The notes under the pieces: generated by a model | Databases searched by the model: none | What the model was told of the DNA's origin: nothing | The model's input: the letters and a program-made list of their open reading frames with translations, nothing else | Shown: positions 35,070-44,497 of the stretch, piece after piece | Position numbering within the stretch: position 1 is the stretch's first letter | Layout: the number at the start of each line of letters is the position of its first letter | Source of the DNA: Symbiobacterium terraclitae | GTDB taxonomy: Bacteria; Bacillota; Sulfobacillia; Symbiobacteriales; Symbiobacteriaceae | Direction of reading: 5' to 3' | Assembly (NCBI RefSeq): GCF_017874315.1 | Contig: NZ_JAGGLG010000015.1 | Location: forward strand, 32,818 to 96,817 | DNA: 64,000 bases | Program-made: the position numbers and the translations under genes

Positions 35070-35302
35070 GCAGCTCCCTCCTTTCTGAGGGAGTGGCCCG
35101 AATGCCCGCACGGGGCCAGCCCACCCCGCCGCGCCCGGGCCAACTGCAAGCTTCCGTCGGAGGCGGGTCTCCAGCCCCCCGCCCCTGTGGTCGACCAGCA
35201 GTTACCTTGCACCCTCATTCTAGCACAGGATGTTCCGCCAGAGGGAACGGCGTTCCGTATTTTCTGATCGAACAATGTTTGCAGACTGATAGCGAATAGC
35301 GA

Positions 35303-36568
35303 TTAACGCACCTGACCGTTACCGCGCAGAACATACTTGTATGTGGTCAGTTCGGCCAGGCCCATCGGCCCCCGGGCGTGCAGCTTCTGCGTAGAGATGC
35401 CGATCTCGGCGCCGAAGCCGAACTCGCCGCCGTCGGTGAACCGGGTGGAGGCGTTGTGGTAGACCGCCGCGGCGTTGACGGCACGCAGAAACCGCTCGGC
35501 CGCCGCTCCGTCCGCGGTGACGATGGCCTCGGAGTGCTGCGTGCCGTAGCGGGCGATGTGCGCCAGGGCCTCCTCCAGGCCTCCCACCACCTTCACCGCG
35601 AGGGTCAGGTCCAGGTACTCCGCCGCCCAGTCCTCCTCCGTGGCCGGCTCCACCATGGCAGCGGCCCCCCTGAGGTACGCCAGGGCTTCGGGGCACGCCC
35701 GCAGCCGAACGCCGGCGGCCAGGAGCGCCGGGCCGGCGTCCGCGAGGAAGCGGGCTGCAATCGCCCGGTCCACCAGCAGCGTCTCTGCGGCGTTGCACAC
35801 CGCCGGGTTGGAGCACTTGGCGTTGAGCACGATCTCCCGGGCCATCGCCAGGTCGGCCGCCTCGTGGACGTAGACGTGGCAGACCCCGGTGCCCGTCTCG
35901 ATCACCGGCACCCGCGACTGCTCTACCGTGGCCCGGATCAGCCCGGCGCCGCCCCGGGGGATCAGCACGTCCACCAGCCCGCGGGCGTTCATCAGCTCCA
36001 CCGCCGCCTCCCGGGCTGAGGGCAGTACCTGCACCAGCTCCTCCGGCAGGCCGGCTTGCCGGAGTCCAGCCGCCATCGCCGCCCCCAGGGCCGCGTTGGA
36101 CCGCGCCGCCTCCTTACCCCCCTTCAGCAGCACGGCGTTGCCCGCCTTCAGGCAGAGGACGGCGGCGTCCACCGTCACGCCCGGGCGCGATTCGTAGATG
36201 ATGCCGATGACTCCCAGGGGCACCCGCACCCGCTCGATGCGCAGGCCGTTGGGGCGCACCCAGGCCTCGGGCTCGGCGGCCAGCGGGTCGGGCAGCGCCG
36301 CCACCGCCCTGACGCCCCGGATGACCCCGGCCAGCTTCGCCTCGTCCAGCCGCAGCCGGGCGATCATCGGCCCGGGCAGCCCCGCGGCCTCCGCCGCCGC
36401 CAGGTCCTCCCGGTTGGCCGCCACGATCTCGGCGGCCTTCTCCTCCAGGGTGCGGGCGATCGCCTCCAGCGCGCCGTTCCGCTCGCCGGCGGTCGCCAGC
36501 TCCAGCCGCCGCTGCGCCTGCCGGGCGCGCCGGGCCATCCCCCGCACGTCGCTCACCCGCTCATCCAT
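35303..36568 (-). CDS. proA: Gamma-glutamyl phosphate reductase
   Basis: 421 aa. The aldehyde-dehydrogenase-fold enzyme reduces glutamyl-5-phosphate to the semialdehyde in proline synthesis. N-A-K-C-S-N-P-A-V-C-N-A-A-E-T-L-L carries the catalytic cysteine, and V-I-Y-E-S-R-P-G-V-T-V-D-A is characteristic. It follows proB by 5 bases under the same T-box leader. Confidence 0.96.
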   Translation of the reverse strand: MDERVSDVRGMARRARQAQRRLELATAGERNGALEAIARTLEEKAAEIVAANREDLAAAEAAGLPGPMIARLRLDEAKLAGVIRGVRAVAALPDPLAAEPEAWVRPNGLRIERVRVPLGVIGIIYESRPGVTVDAAVLCLKAGNAVLLKGGKEAARSNAALGAAMAAGLRQAGLPEELVQVLPSAREAAVELMNARGLVDVLIPRGGAGLIRATVEQSRVPVIETGTGVCHVYVHEAADLAMAREIVLNAKCSNPAVCNAAETLLVDRAIAARFLADAGPALLAAGVRLRACPEALAYLRGAAAMVEPATEEDWAAEYLDLTLAVKVVGGLEEALAHIARYGTQHSEAIVTADGAAAERFLRAVNAAAVYHNASTRFTDGGEFGFGAEIGISTQKLHARGPMGLAELTTYKYVLRGNGQVR

Positions 36569-36573
36569 CGTCG

Positions 36574-37362
36574 CTATCCCTCCCGCACAAATAGCGTGCC
36601 TGCCTCCTCGCCGGCCATGATCGACCGCAGGATGCCCGGCCGGTCGCCCTTGGCCAGCACCATCGGGATGCCGTGGGCGGCGCAGATGCGGGCCGCCGCC
36701 ACCTTGGTCACCATCCCGCCCGTGCCGTTGGCGGAGCCGGCGCCGCCGGCCATGCCGTCCAGGTCGTCGTCCGGCGAGACCACCGACAGCGGCCTGAGCC
36801 CCGGGTGGATGTGGGGGTCGGCCGGGTAGAGCCCGTCCACATCGGAGAGCAGGACCAGCAGGTCCGCGCCGATCAGCGCCGCCACCCGGGCCGAGAGCGT
36901 GTCGTTGTCGCCCACCCGGATCTCCTCGCTGGTCACCGTGTCGTTCTCGTTGACGATGGGCACGACCCCCCAGGCGAGGAGCCGCTCCATCACCTGCGCC
37001 GCCGAGGCCCGGCGGTGCTCGTCCTCCAGGTCCTCCCGGGTGAGCAGCACCTGACCCACCACGAGCCCGTATTCCCCGAACAGGCCCTCGTACCGCTGCA
37101 TCAGCAGCCCCTGACCCACCGCCGCCAGCGCCTGCTTGGCCGCGACCTCGTGCGGCCGCTCCGCCAGGCCCAGCTTACCCAGGCCGGCCCCCACGGCCCC
37201 CGAGGTCACCAGGACAACCTGCCGCCCCTCGAAGTGCAGGTCGGCGATCTGCCGCACCAGCGCCTCCATCCGGCCCAGGTGCAGATGGCCGCCGGGATGG
37301 GTCAGGGTCGATGTGCCCACCTTGATGATCACCCTTCTGCACTGCTGCAACCGATCGCGCAC
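36574..37362 (-). CDS. proB: Glutamate 5-kinase
   Basis: 262 aa. It phosphorylates glutamate in the first step of proline synthesis. Motifs V-I-I-K-V-G-T-S-T-L-T, V-T-S-G-A-V-G-A-G, V-N-E-N-D-T-V, and G-T-G-G-M-V-T-K-V-A-A-A are intact. It lacks the C-terminal PUA domain found in many ProB (about 365 aa), which is a known short form. GTG 37362 has GGGAGG eight bases upstream. Confidence 0.95.
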   Translation of the reverse strand: MRDRLQQCRRVIIKVGTSTLTHPGGHLHLGRMEALVRQIADLHFEGRQVVLVTSGAVGAGLGKLGLAERPHEVAAKQALAAVGQGLLMQRYEGLFGEYGLVVGQVLLTREDLEDEHRRASAAQVMERLLAWGVVPIVNENDTVTSEEIRVGDNDTLSARVAALIGADLLVLLSDVDGLYPADPHIHPGLRPLSVVSPDDDLDGMAGGAGSANGTGGMVTKVAAARICAAHGIPMVLAKGDRPGILRSIMAGEEAGTLFVREG

Positions 37363-37402
37363 GTGAACTGCCTCCCTTGCACGCCTTCGCCCGGATAAAG
37401 AC

Positions 37403-37672
37403 AAAAACCCCGTCCATGCCGGACGGGGTTTCCTTCCCGTGGTACCACCAGCCTGAGCCGCAGGACCAGCCTGCGCGCCCACTCATTCGCACAGCGCCCA
37501 GCCAGGCGCCCCCGGGGATAACGGGCCGGGCTTCCCGGGACGGCTCGTCGCCGCCGGCTCGGGGATGGGTTCGAAGGCCTCCGCCTGACCGGGCTTGCAC
37601 CGCCGGGCCCGGCTCTCTACGCAGGGGTGGGCGCTTCTACTGGTTCCCTTCATCGCCTGAGATCGAGATATT
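37403..37672 (-). promoter_or_regulatory. T-box leader (tRNA-Pro) of proBA
   Basis: The antiterminator box TGGTGGTACCACGGGAA is at 37434-37450 (minus strand). Stem I features GATGAAGGGAACCAGTAG and AGAGAG precede it. The specifier region GAACCCATCC (37563-37572) offers CCC (or CCA), both proline. The terminator stem 37405-37431 is followed by TTTTTGT. Uncharged tRNA-Pro should favour antitermination and proBA expression. Confidence 0.92.
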
Positions 37673-37678
37673 GGCCTG

Positions 37679-37707
37679 ATTATAGGAGGGTTCATCCACT
37701 GTGTCAA
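37679..37707 (-). promoter_or_regulatory. Consensus sigma-A promoter of proBA
   Basis: TTGACA, 17 bases, TATAAT on the minus strand, directly upstream of the T-box leader. Full consensus. Confidence 0.92.
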
Positions 37708-37801
37708 CCCCCTGGAAGGCGGCAGCCGCGAGCGCTGCACCGTTGCTCGCCACGCGCTTACCCACCCCTTCACAGCCACCGCCCTGCCCGCCACCGCCTC
37801 G

Positions 37802-37890
37802 ACAGCCACTGCCTAGACAGCAACTGCTTGAACAGCCACGGCCTTGACAGCCATGCCTTGACAGGCACTGCCTGGACAGCAACTGCTTCG
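37802..37890. repeat. 15-bp tandem repeats downstream of the FtsH-like gene
   Basis: Six units of the form ACAGCCACTGCCTTG (one 14 bp), with further degenerate copies on the left. It lies in the ~250-base gap between the proBA promoter and the FtsH stop. No gene seen there. Confidence 0.75.
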
Positions 37891-37961
37891 CCGATCGCGG
37901 CCTTGATGACCGCTGCCGCGACAGCCGCCGGTCAGTCTCCGCCTGCCGCCTCCGCCGTCGC

Positions 37962-39995
37962 TCAGGCTTCCGCGCCGCGGGCGGCCGGCTTCTCCGCCAC
38001 CGCTCGCTCGCCCGGAACGTCCGAAGCCGGAGCCTCTTCCAGGGTTTCCCGGCCATCAGCAGCCAGCACCTCGACGGCCGGCCGTGCGTCCGCAGCGTCT
38101 GCAACCGGCGCGTCCGCCAGGTCTTCCGCACCGTCAGCATCCGGTGCGCGGAAAGCCGCCCACGTGTCAGCAACAAGGGCGCCCCGCGCCTCTGCCAGCG
38201 CTTCCGCACCGCCGACAGCCCTCACCCTGTCATCCGCCGGCGCGCCGGCACCGGCCGCCAGCAGCGCCTCGACCTCCGCGCCCTCCAGCCGCTCCCGCTC
38301 CAGGAGGGCGGCGGCCAGCCGGTCGAGCGCCGGCCGGCGGGCGTCGAGCAGGCTCCGGGCGATTCCGGCGGCCTGCTCCACCAGGGAGCGCATCGCCCGG
38401 TCCACGGCCCGCAGGCTCTCCTCGCCCGGGCCCTGGCCGGCCTCGCTCACCTGCAGCGGCCCGATCTCCGGGTGCATGCCCCAGCGGGTCACCATCTGCC
38501 GGGCGAGCTGGGTGGCGCGCTCCAGGTCGTCGGCCGCACCGGCGCTGGGCTCGCCCAGGGCCAGCTCCTCCGCGGCCCGCCCGGCCAGCAGCTCCGCCAG
38601 CCGGTCGAGGACCTCCTTCCTGCTATGTACCAGCCGCTCCTCCTCGCCGTCGCGGAAGAGGGTGTGCCCGTAGGCCCGGCCGTAGGGCAGCAGCGTCACC
38701 CGCACGAGGCAGCCGGGCCCCCGCACGCAGAGCCCCACGATCGCGTGGCCGGCCTCGTGGTAGGCCACCCGCAGCCGGTCTTCCGCCGCGTAGCGGATCC
38801 GCCGCGGCGGCCCGCCGGAGGCCACCCGCTCCAGGGCGAGCGCGATCTGCCGCCAGCCGATCTCCCGGAGCCCCTCCCGCACGGCCAGCAGGGCCGCCTC
38901 GTTCAGCAGGTTGGCCAGGTCGGCCCCCGTGAAGCCGGGGGTGAGCCGGGCCACGTCCGCCAGCTGCACGTCCGGGCTGAGCGGCCGGCTGCGGGCGTGC
39001 ACCTCCAGGATCTGCTCCCGCCCCTTCCGGTCCGGCGGCTCGACCGTGAGCTGCCGGTCGAAGCGGCCGGGGCGGAGGATGGCGGGGTCCAGGATGTCCG
39101 GTCGGTTGGTGGCCGCGATCAGGATCACTCCCTCGGCGCTCTCGAAGCCGTCCATCTCCACCAGGAGCTGGTTCACGGTCTGCTCCCGCTCCTCGGCGCC
39201 GCCGCCCGGGCTCACGCCCCGCTGCCTGGCCAGGGCGTCGATCTCGTCGATGAACAGGATGCAGGGGGCCGACTGGCGCGCCCGGGCGAACAGCGCCCGC
39301 ACCCGGGCCGCGCCCGTGCCCGCGTACAGCTCCACGAAGTCGGAGCCGGAGGCGGAGAAGAAGGGCACGCCGGCCTCCCCCGCCACCGCCCGCGCCAGCA
39401 GCGTCTTGCCCGTGCCCGGCGGCCCGGAGAGCAGGATGCCCCGGGGGATGCGCGCCCCCAGCTCGGCGTACCGCTGCGGCTCCCGCAGGAAGTCGACCAC
39501 CTCCTGCAGCTCCGCCTTCACCTCGTCGAGGCCGGCCACGTCCCGGAGCGTCACGGCGTCGCTGCCCGGCCGGTAGAGCCTGGCCGGGCTCTGCTCCACC
39601 CAGAGCAGCCCCCCGCGGCCCCGGCCCGTCTCGCGCCGGCTGAGCCAGAGGATCGCCCCGAGGACCACCAGCGGCGGCACCAGGCGCACCAGGGTCCGGA
39701 GCACCGACGGATCCGCCGGGTGTGCGTACTCCAGCCGCACGCCGTACTGCAGGAGCAGGGTCTGCAGCCGCGCCTCCCCGGGGGGCAGGGTCACCGTGGC
39801 CAGCGAGCCGTCCCGGTACACCGCGTCCAGCCGCTGCCCGCTGATGCGGACGCCGGCCACCTGCCGGGCCTGCACGTCGCGCAGGAACTGGCTGTAGGGC
39901 ACAGGGACGGCGTCCGCCGCCGCGGCGGGCCGGCTGAGCAGAAGCGCCGCGGCGACCAGGACCGCGCCCACCCACCATCGCACCACTGCCGGCAT
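37962..39995 (-). CDS. ftsH: FtsH-family ATP-dependent zinc metalloprotease
   Basis: 677 aa. Two membrane helices (about 9-27 and 103-119) flank an extracytoplasmic domain. Then the AAA+ ATPase with Walker A G-P-P-G-T-G-K-T (191-198), Walker B I-L-F-I-D-E-I-D, and the zinc protease motif H-E-A-G-H (413-417). It degrades membrane and short-lived proteins. The last ~85 residues are an Ala/Asp/Glu-rich extension. ATG 39995 is six bases after GGAGGT. It may be a paralogue rather than the essential housekeeping copy. Confidence 0.93.
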   Translation of the reverse strand: MPAVVRWWVGAVLVAAALLLSRPAAAADAVPVPYSQFLRDVQARQVAGVRISGQRLDAVYRDGSLATVTLPPGEARLQTLLLQYGVRLEYAHPADPSVLRTLVRLVPPLVVLGAILWLSRRETGRGRGGLLWVEQSPARLYRPGSDAVTLRDVAGLDEVKAELQEVVDFLREPQRYAELGARIPRGILLSGPPGTGKTLLARAVAGEAGVPFFSASGSDFVELYAGTGAARVRALFARARQSAPCILFIDEIDALARQRGVSPGGGAEEREQTVNQLLVEMDGFESAEGVILIAATNRPDILDPAILRPGRFDRQLTVEPPDRKGREQILEVHARSRPLSPDVQLADVARLTPGFTGADLANLLNEAALLAVREGLREIGWRQIALALERVASGGPPRRIRYAAEDRLRVAYHEAGHAIVGLCVRGPGCLVRVTLLPYGRAYGHTLFRDGEEERLVHSRKEVLDRLAELLAGRAAEELALGEPSAGAADDLERATQLARQMVTRWGMHPEIGPLQVSEAGQGPGEESLRAVDRAMRSLVEQAAGIARSLLDARRPALDRLAAALLERERLEGAEVEALLAAGAGAPADDRVRAVGGAEALAEARGALVADTWAAFRAPDADGAEDLADAPVADAADARPAVEVLAADGRETLEEAPASDVPGERAVAEKPAARGAEA

Positions 39996-40150
39996 CGCCA
40001 CACCTCCACGCTCGCGGGGCCGCCCGCTCCACGAATAACACGCAGGCGGCGCGGCAAAGGTTCGGTACGGGCGGAACCCGCTCTCCGAATCCTATTCGGC
40101 TGGCCTGTCCGTGGTGCCTCGGCCCGGGCCGGCGCCCGGGTGAAGAGAAG

Positions 40151-40179
40151 GCGGGGGCAGCCCCTCCGGCTGCCCCCGC
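40151..40179 (-). terminator. Terminator of the icd-mdh-citrate synthase operon
   Basis: Perfect 12-bp stem with CCTCC loop, then CCTTCTCTTC on the minus strand. Confidence 0.8.
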
Positions 40180-40203
40180 GGTGCGATGTCCGTGTGCGAT
40201 TGC

Positions 40204-41529
40204 CTAGCCGAGCTTGCGGCCACCGGCGGCCGCCCACTCCTCGAGCATGGCGGTGGTGACCGACTTGGGCCGCTCGATCGGGTAGCCCAGCGCCCGGTCC
40301 CAGGTGATGTTGGCCATCACGCCCAGGGCCCGGCCCACGCCGAAGAGGACGGTGTAGAAGTCCCACTCGCGCACGCCGTAGTGCCACTGGATGACGCCGG
40401 ACTGCGCGTCGACGTTCGGCCACGGGTTCTTCGCCTTGCCGTGCTCCATCAGGACGCCCGGCGCCACCTCGTAGATCATGCTGACCAGCTTGAACAGCGG
40501 GTCGTCAGGCATGTGCTTGAGGCAGAACTCCCGCTGCGCCGTGTACCGCGGGTCGGTCTTGCGCAGCACCCCGTGGCCGTAGCCCGGGATCACCTGGCCG
40601 GCGTTGAGCGTGTCCCAGAGCGCCTTGGTCACGTTCTCCCGCGTGGGCTCGACGCCCTCGCCCAGCTTGGCCTGGAACTCCATGATCCAGCGCAGGACCT
40701 CCTGGTTGGCCAGACCGTGCAGCGGGCCGGCGAGGCCGTTCAGCGCCGCCGAGTAGGCGTAGTAGGCGTCGGAGAGCGCCGAGGCGACCAGGTGGCCGGT
40801 GTGGGCGGAGACGTTGCCCGACTCGTGGTCAGAGTGGAGGATGAAGTACATGCGGGAGACGTCGTCGTACGGCTTGGGCACGCCCATCATGTGGGCGAAG
40901 TTGGCGCCCATGTCCAGGTCCCTGTCGGGCGGGATGTGGACGTCGTCTTTGAACTTGTACCGGTAGATGAACGCCGCGATCATGGGGATGCGGGCCACCA
41001 GGTCGCTGGCGTCCTCGTACATGTACTCCCAGGCCCGGTTCTTGTTGAACTCACCGGAGTTGTAGTACCTGGCGAACTTCGACTCCCGCTGCATCGCCAG
41101 GACGCCGGCGGAGAGCATGGTCATCGGGTGGGTGTCCTTCGGCAGCGCCCGGATCACGTCGTAGACGTACTCCGGCACGACCCGGCGCTCCTTCCACTCG
41201 GCGATGACCTCGTCCACCTGCTCCTGCGTCGGCACCTCGCCGGTGAGCAGGAAGTACCAGAAGGCCTCAACGGTGGGGTACTCCCCGCCCGGGGCCTTGG
41301 GCAGGGCCTCGAAGGTCTCGGGGATCGTCTTGCCCCGGAACCGGATGCCCTCAAAGGGGTCCAGGTAGGAGATGTCGGTCACGAGGCAGCGCACGTCGCG
41401 CGCCCCGCGGATGGCCTGCTCGATCGTCACCTGGTCGATGACGACGTTGCCGAACTCTTTCAGGAGGCGCTGCGTGCGGGGGCGCTGCTCCTCGATCTTC
41501 TGCTGCAACACCGCCTTCAGCTGAGACAC
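40204..41529 (-). CDS. Citrate synthase, mitochondrial-like type
   Basis: 441 aa. Condenses acetyl-CoA and oxaloacetate. The active-site regions read L-H-S-D-H-E-S-G-N-V-S-A-H-T, G-L-A-G-P-L-H-G-L-A-N-Q-E-V-L (first His), G-Y-G-H-G-V-L-R-K-T-D-P-R (second His) and N-V-D-A-Q-S-G-V (Asp), close to the animal mitochondrial enzyme as I remember it rather than to the usual bacterial ~370 or ~430 aa forms. GTG 41529 is seven bases after GGAGGGG. Last gene of the icd-mdh operon. Confidence 0.93.
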   Translation of the reverse strand: MSQLKAVLQQKIEEQRPRTQRLLKEFGNVVIDQVTIEQAIRGARDVRCLVTDISYLDPFEGIRFRGKTIPETFEALPKAPGGEYPTVEAFWYFLLTGEVPTQEQVDEVIAEWKERRVVPEYVYDVIRALPKDTHPMTMLSAGVLAMQRESKFARYYNSGEFNKNRAWEYMYEDASDLVARIPMIAAFIYRYKFKDDVHIPPDRDLDMGANFAHMMGVPKPYDDVSRMYFILHSDHESGNVSAHTGHLVASALSDAYYAYSAALNGLAGPLHGLANQEVLRWIMEFQAKLGEGVEPTRENVTKALWDTLNAGQVIPGYGHGVLRKTDPRYTAQREFCLKHMPDDPLFKLVSMIYEVAPGVLMEHGKAKNPWPNVDAQSGVIQWHYGVREWDFYTVLFGVGRALGVMANITWDRALGYPIERPKSVTTAMLEEWAAAGGRKLG

Positions 41530-41577
41530 TTGATTTCCCCTCCCCAGGTTCATCTACTTGTCCTGCTGATGGCGGCG

Positions 41578-42525
41578 TTACTGCGCGAGGATGCCCGCCT
41601 TCAGCATCTCGACGAGCTGTTTCACGCCGGCCGCGCTCTTGTCGAGGGCCGCCTTCTCCTCGGGCAGGAGCTCGATCTCGACGACCTTCTCCAGGCCGTT
41701 GCCGCCGAGGATGGTCATGACGCCCATGCACATGTCGCTGTAGCCGTACTCGCCCTCCAGGTAGGCGATGGACGGCAGGATGCGCTTGCGGTCCTTCAGG
41801 ATGGCCTCGATCATCTCCACCAGCGCCATGCCCGGGGCGTAGCCGGCCGAGGTGCCCATGAGGTTGACGATCTCACCGCCGCCCTTGCGGGTGCGCTCGA
41901 CGATCGCGTCGATGGTCTCCTTCGGCAGCAGCTTCTCCACCGGGATGCCGCCGGCCGAGGTATAGCGGACCAGCGGCACCATGTCGTCGCCGTGGCCGCC
42001 CAGCACGCAGCCCACGACGTCCTGGAAGGAGCAGCCGATGGCCTCCGCCAGGAAGGTGCGGTAGCGCGCGGTGTCGAGCACGCCGGACTGGCCGATCACC
42101 CGGTTCTTCGGGAAGCCCGAGGCCTTCAGGGCCACGTAGGTCATGGAGTCGACCGGGTTGGAGAGGACGATGATCACCGCGTCGGGGGCGTACTTGGCCA
42201 CCTTCTCCGCCACGTCCTTGACGATGGCGGCGTTGGTGTTCACCAGGTCCTCCCGGCTCATGCCGGGCTTGCGGGGAACGCCGGCCGTGATCACGACCAC
42301 GTCGGCCCCGGCGATCTGGGCGTAGTCGGCGGTGCCGGAGAGCCGGGTGTCGTTGCCGTAGATCGGCATGGCCTCCGTCATGTCGAGCGCGACGCCCTTG
42401 GCGTAGTTCTCCTTGACGGGCAGGTCGACCAGGACGATGTCGCCCAGGTCGCGGGCGGCCGCGAACAGGGCGGTTCCCTGTCCCGTGAAGCCCGATCCGA
42501 TAATCGCGATCTTATGGCGTCTCAT
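41578..42525 (-). CDS. mdh: Malate dehydrogenase (LDH-like type)
   Basis: 315 aa. Oxidises malate to oxaloacetate with NAD+. G-S-G-F-T-G-Q-G-T at the nucleotide fold, D31-type acceptor in L-V-D-L-P (NAD preference), [10 protein letters not shown] substrate loop, V-L-S-N-P-V-D, and G-G-H-G-D-D-M-V-P catalytic His are present. Sits between icd and citrate synthase. Confidence 0.95.
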   Translation of the reverse strand: MRRHKIAIIGSGFTGQGTALFAAARDLGDIVLVDLPVKENYAKGVALDMTEAMPIYGNDTRLSGTADYAQIAGADVVVITAGVPRKPGMSREDLVNTNAAIVKDVAEKVAKYAPDAVIIVLSNPVDSMTYVALKASGFPKNRVIGQSGVLDTARYRTFLAEAIGCSFQDVVGCVLGGHGDDMVPLVRYTSAGGIPVEKLLPKETIDAIVERTRKGGGEIVNLMGTSAGYAPGMALVEMIEAILKDRKRILPSIAYLEGEYGYSDMCMGVMTILGGNGLEKVVEIELLPEEKAALDKSAAGVKQLVEMLKAGILAQ

Positions 42526-42558
42526 CAGAACTGATGCCCCTTCCTTGTCACCCAGAGC

Positions 42559-43824
42559 CTACATGTTCTCGATGATCAGGCGGCCGAACTCGGAGCACTT
42601 CACCTCGGTGGCGCCCTCGGTCAGCCGTGCGAAGTCGTAGGTGACGGTCTTCTGTGCGATGGTTGCGCTCAGGCCCTTGATGATCAGGTCGGCGGCCTCG
42701 TGCCAGCCCATGTACCGGAGCATCATCTCGCCGGAGAGGATGACCGAGCCCGGGTTCACCTTGTCGAGGCCGGCGTACTTGGGCGCGGTGCCGTGAGTGG
42801 CCTCGAACAGGCCGTAGCCGTCGCTGTAGGAGATGTTGGCGCCCGGCGCGATGCCGATGCCGCCCACCATGGCCGCGACGTGGTCGGAGAGGTAGTCGCC
42901 GTTCAGGTTCAGGGTGGCGATCACGTCCCACTCGTCAGGCCGCAGCAGGAGCTGCTGGAAGGTGATGTCGGCGATGCGGTCGCGGACGAGGATCTTGCCC
43001 GCGGGCATCTTGCCCTTGTACTCGTCGGACCAGAGCTCATCCTCGGTGATGACGTAGTCCCGGAACTCCTCCACGGCGACCTGGTAGCCCCAGTCGCGGA
43101 AGGCGCCCTCGGTGAACTTCTGGATGTTGCCCTTGTGCACCAGGGTGACGGACTTGCGCTTGTTGTCGATGGCGTACTGGATGGCGGCGCGGACCAGGCG
43201 CTTGGAGCCGAACTCGGTGACCGGCTTGATGCCGATGCCGATCATGTCGTCCCGGTCGGAGTTGGGCAGCTTGACGCCCATCTGCTCGGTGAGCAGGCCC
43301 GCAACCTTCCTGGCCTCTGCGGTGCCGGCCTTCCACTCGATGCCGGCGTAGATGTCCTCGGTGTTCTCGCGGAAGATGACCACGTCGGTCTTCTGAGGCT
43401 CCTTCACCGGGCTGGGCACGCCGGGGAACCAGCGGACGGGACGGACGCAGGCATACAGGTCCAGCATCTGCCGCAGCGTGACGTTCAGCGACCGGATGCC
43501 GCCGCCCACGGGGGTCGTCAGGGGGCCCTTGATGGCGACGCGGTACTCGCGGATCGCCTCGATGGTGTCGTCGATGAGCCACTCGCCGAACTTGTTCAGG
43601 CACTTCTCACCGGCATAGACCTCGAACCAGGCGATCTTCCGCTTGCCGCCATACGCCTTCGCCACGGCGGCGTCGAGCACGGGCTGCGCTGCCGCCCAGA
43701 TGTCGGGGCCCGTGCCGTCGCCCTCGATGAACGGGATGATCGGGTTGTCCGGCACGACCAGTCGGCCGTTCTCCATGGTGATCTTCTGGCCTTCGGGCGG
43801 GGTCAGCTTGGTCAACTTCGCCAC
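42559..43824 (-). CDS. icd: NADP-type isocitrate dehydrogenase
   Basis: 421 aa. Oxidative decarboxylation of isocitrate to 2-oxoglutarate. [10 protein letters not shown] start, R-S-L-N-V-T-L-R substrate loop (with the regulatory Ser in enteric homologues), [13 protein letters not shown] and the metal site N-L-N-G-D-Y-L-S-D are intact. GTG 43824 follows GGAGGTG. First gene of the icd-mdh-citrate synthase operon. Confidence 0.95.
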   Translation of the reverse strand: MAKLTKLTPPEGQKITMENGRLVVPDNPIIPFIEGDGTGPDIWAAAQPVLDAAVAKAYGGKRKIAWFEVYAGEKCLNKFGEWLIDDTIEAIREYRVAIKGPLTTPVGGGIRSLNVTLRQMLDLYACVRPVRWFPGVPSPVKEPQKTDVVIFRENTEDIYAGIEWKAGTAEARKVAGLLTEQMGVKLPNSDRDDMIGIGIKPVTEFGSKRLVRAAIQYAIDNKRKSVTLVHKGNIQKFTEGAFRDWGYQVAVEEFRDYVITEDELWSDEYKGKMPAGKILVRDRIADITFQQLLLRPDEWDVIATLNLNGDYLSDHVAAMVGGIGIAPGANISYSDGYGLFEATHGTAPKYAGLDKVNPGSVILSGEMMLRYMGWHEAADLIIKGLSATIAQKTVTYDFARLTEGATEVKCSEFGRLIIENM

Positions 43825-43988
43825 AACAGCACCTCCGTCTTCTTTGCGGCCATCGCTGCCGCAGGGAGGGCGCAGGCAGCCTGCTGGAGAAGACCCCGGC
43901 AAGGTTCGGGGATGGGGAAGCCTGTTCCCTCCGCGAAACTATTGGCTTCCTGACCGGCGCACGGTGGGCTGCCCGGACCGGTCAAGAT

Positions 43989-44004
43989 TGTGAACGTAGT
44001 CACA
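43989..44004. promoter_or_regulatory. CRP/FNR-type palindrome upstream of icd
   Basis: TGTGA-ACGTAG-TCACA matches the TGTGA-N6-TCACA consensus exactly. It lies just downstream of a candidate minus-strand promoter (TTGACC near 44026 with a TTATTC-like -10), a position suited to repression. Confidence 0.55.
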
Positions 44005-44449
44005 GAATAAGTAGAGTAGGGGATGGTCAACTCAACTATGTGCTATTTGTCGTCATCCCCAAGCACTATAGTACCAACTCTTCACCCTGTGTGGAAGTGT
44101 CATCGACGTTTCGATGATGAAAATATCTTATACATCTGACCGGAGGTTCAGTTGCGCGGGAATGCGCTGGCGGGTCCGAGGCGCCCCGAGGCTTCGCGCC
44201 GCAGTCAACGGCAACGGGCGCGTCGCTGTGCCTCGGCCACAAGACCGCGGCGGGACTGATAGGGCCGAACCCGCCCAACTGACTGGATGTATGTGGAACC
44301 GCCTGTCCCCCAGAACTCCAGGAGCCACGCCCCGTGCGAGCGTGGCTCACGCGCTTACAGCTGCGGTCATGCGATCGGCTCCCCAACCGCCTTGACACCG
44401 AAGCTTGCTCAGTTCCGAGGGGGAGCTTGGGCCGCGCTCACCCGGGCTG
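44005..44449. other. Intergenic region upstream of icd
   Basis: AT-richer left part (promoter-like), then GC-rich sequence with a perfect hairpin GAGCCACGC/GCGTGGCTC at about 44331-44357. No supported gene or tRNA. Confidence 0.5.
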
Positions 44450-44483
44450 AGGCCCGGGGGCACCACCTTGCGCCCCCGGGCCT
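44450..44483 (-). terminator. Terminator of the proline-rich protein gene
   Basis: Perfect 12-bp GC stem with 10-base loop, 14 bases after the stop at 44498. No T-run. Confidence 0.6.
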
Positions 44484-44497
44484 GATCCAGGCCTGAC

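Noticed and set aside
38472..42534. Very long plus-strand frames opposite ftsH and the TCA genes
   Set aside because: They are antisense to genes with clear families and lack natural composition and start signals.
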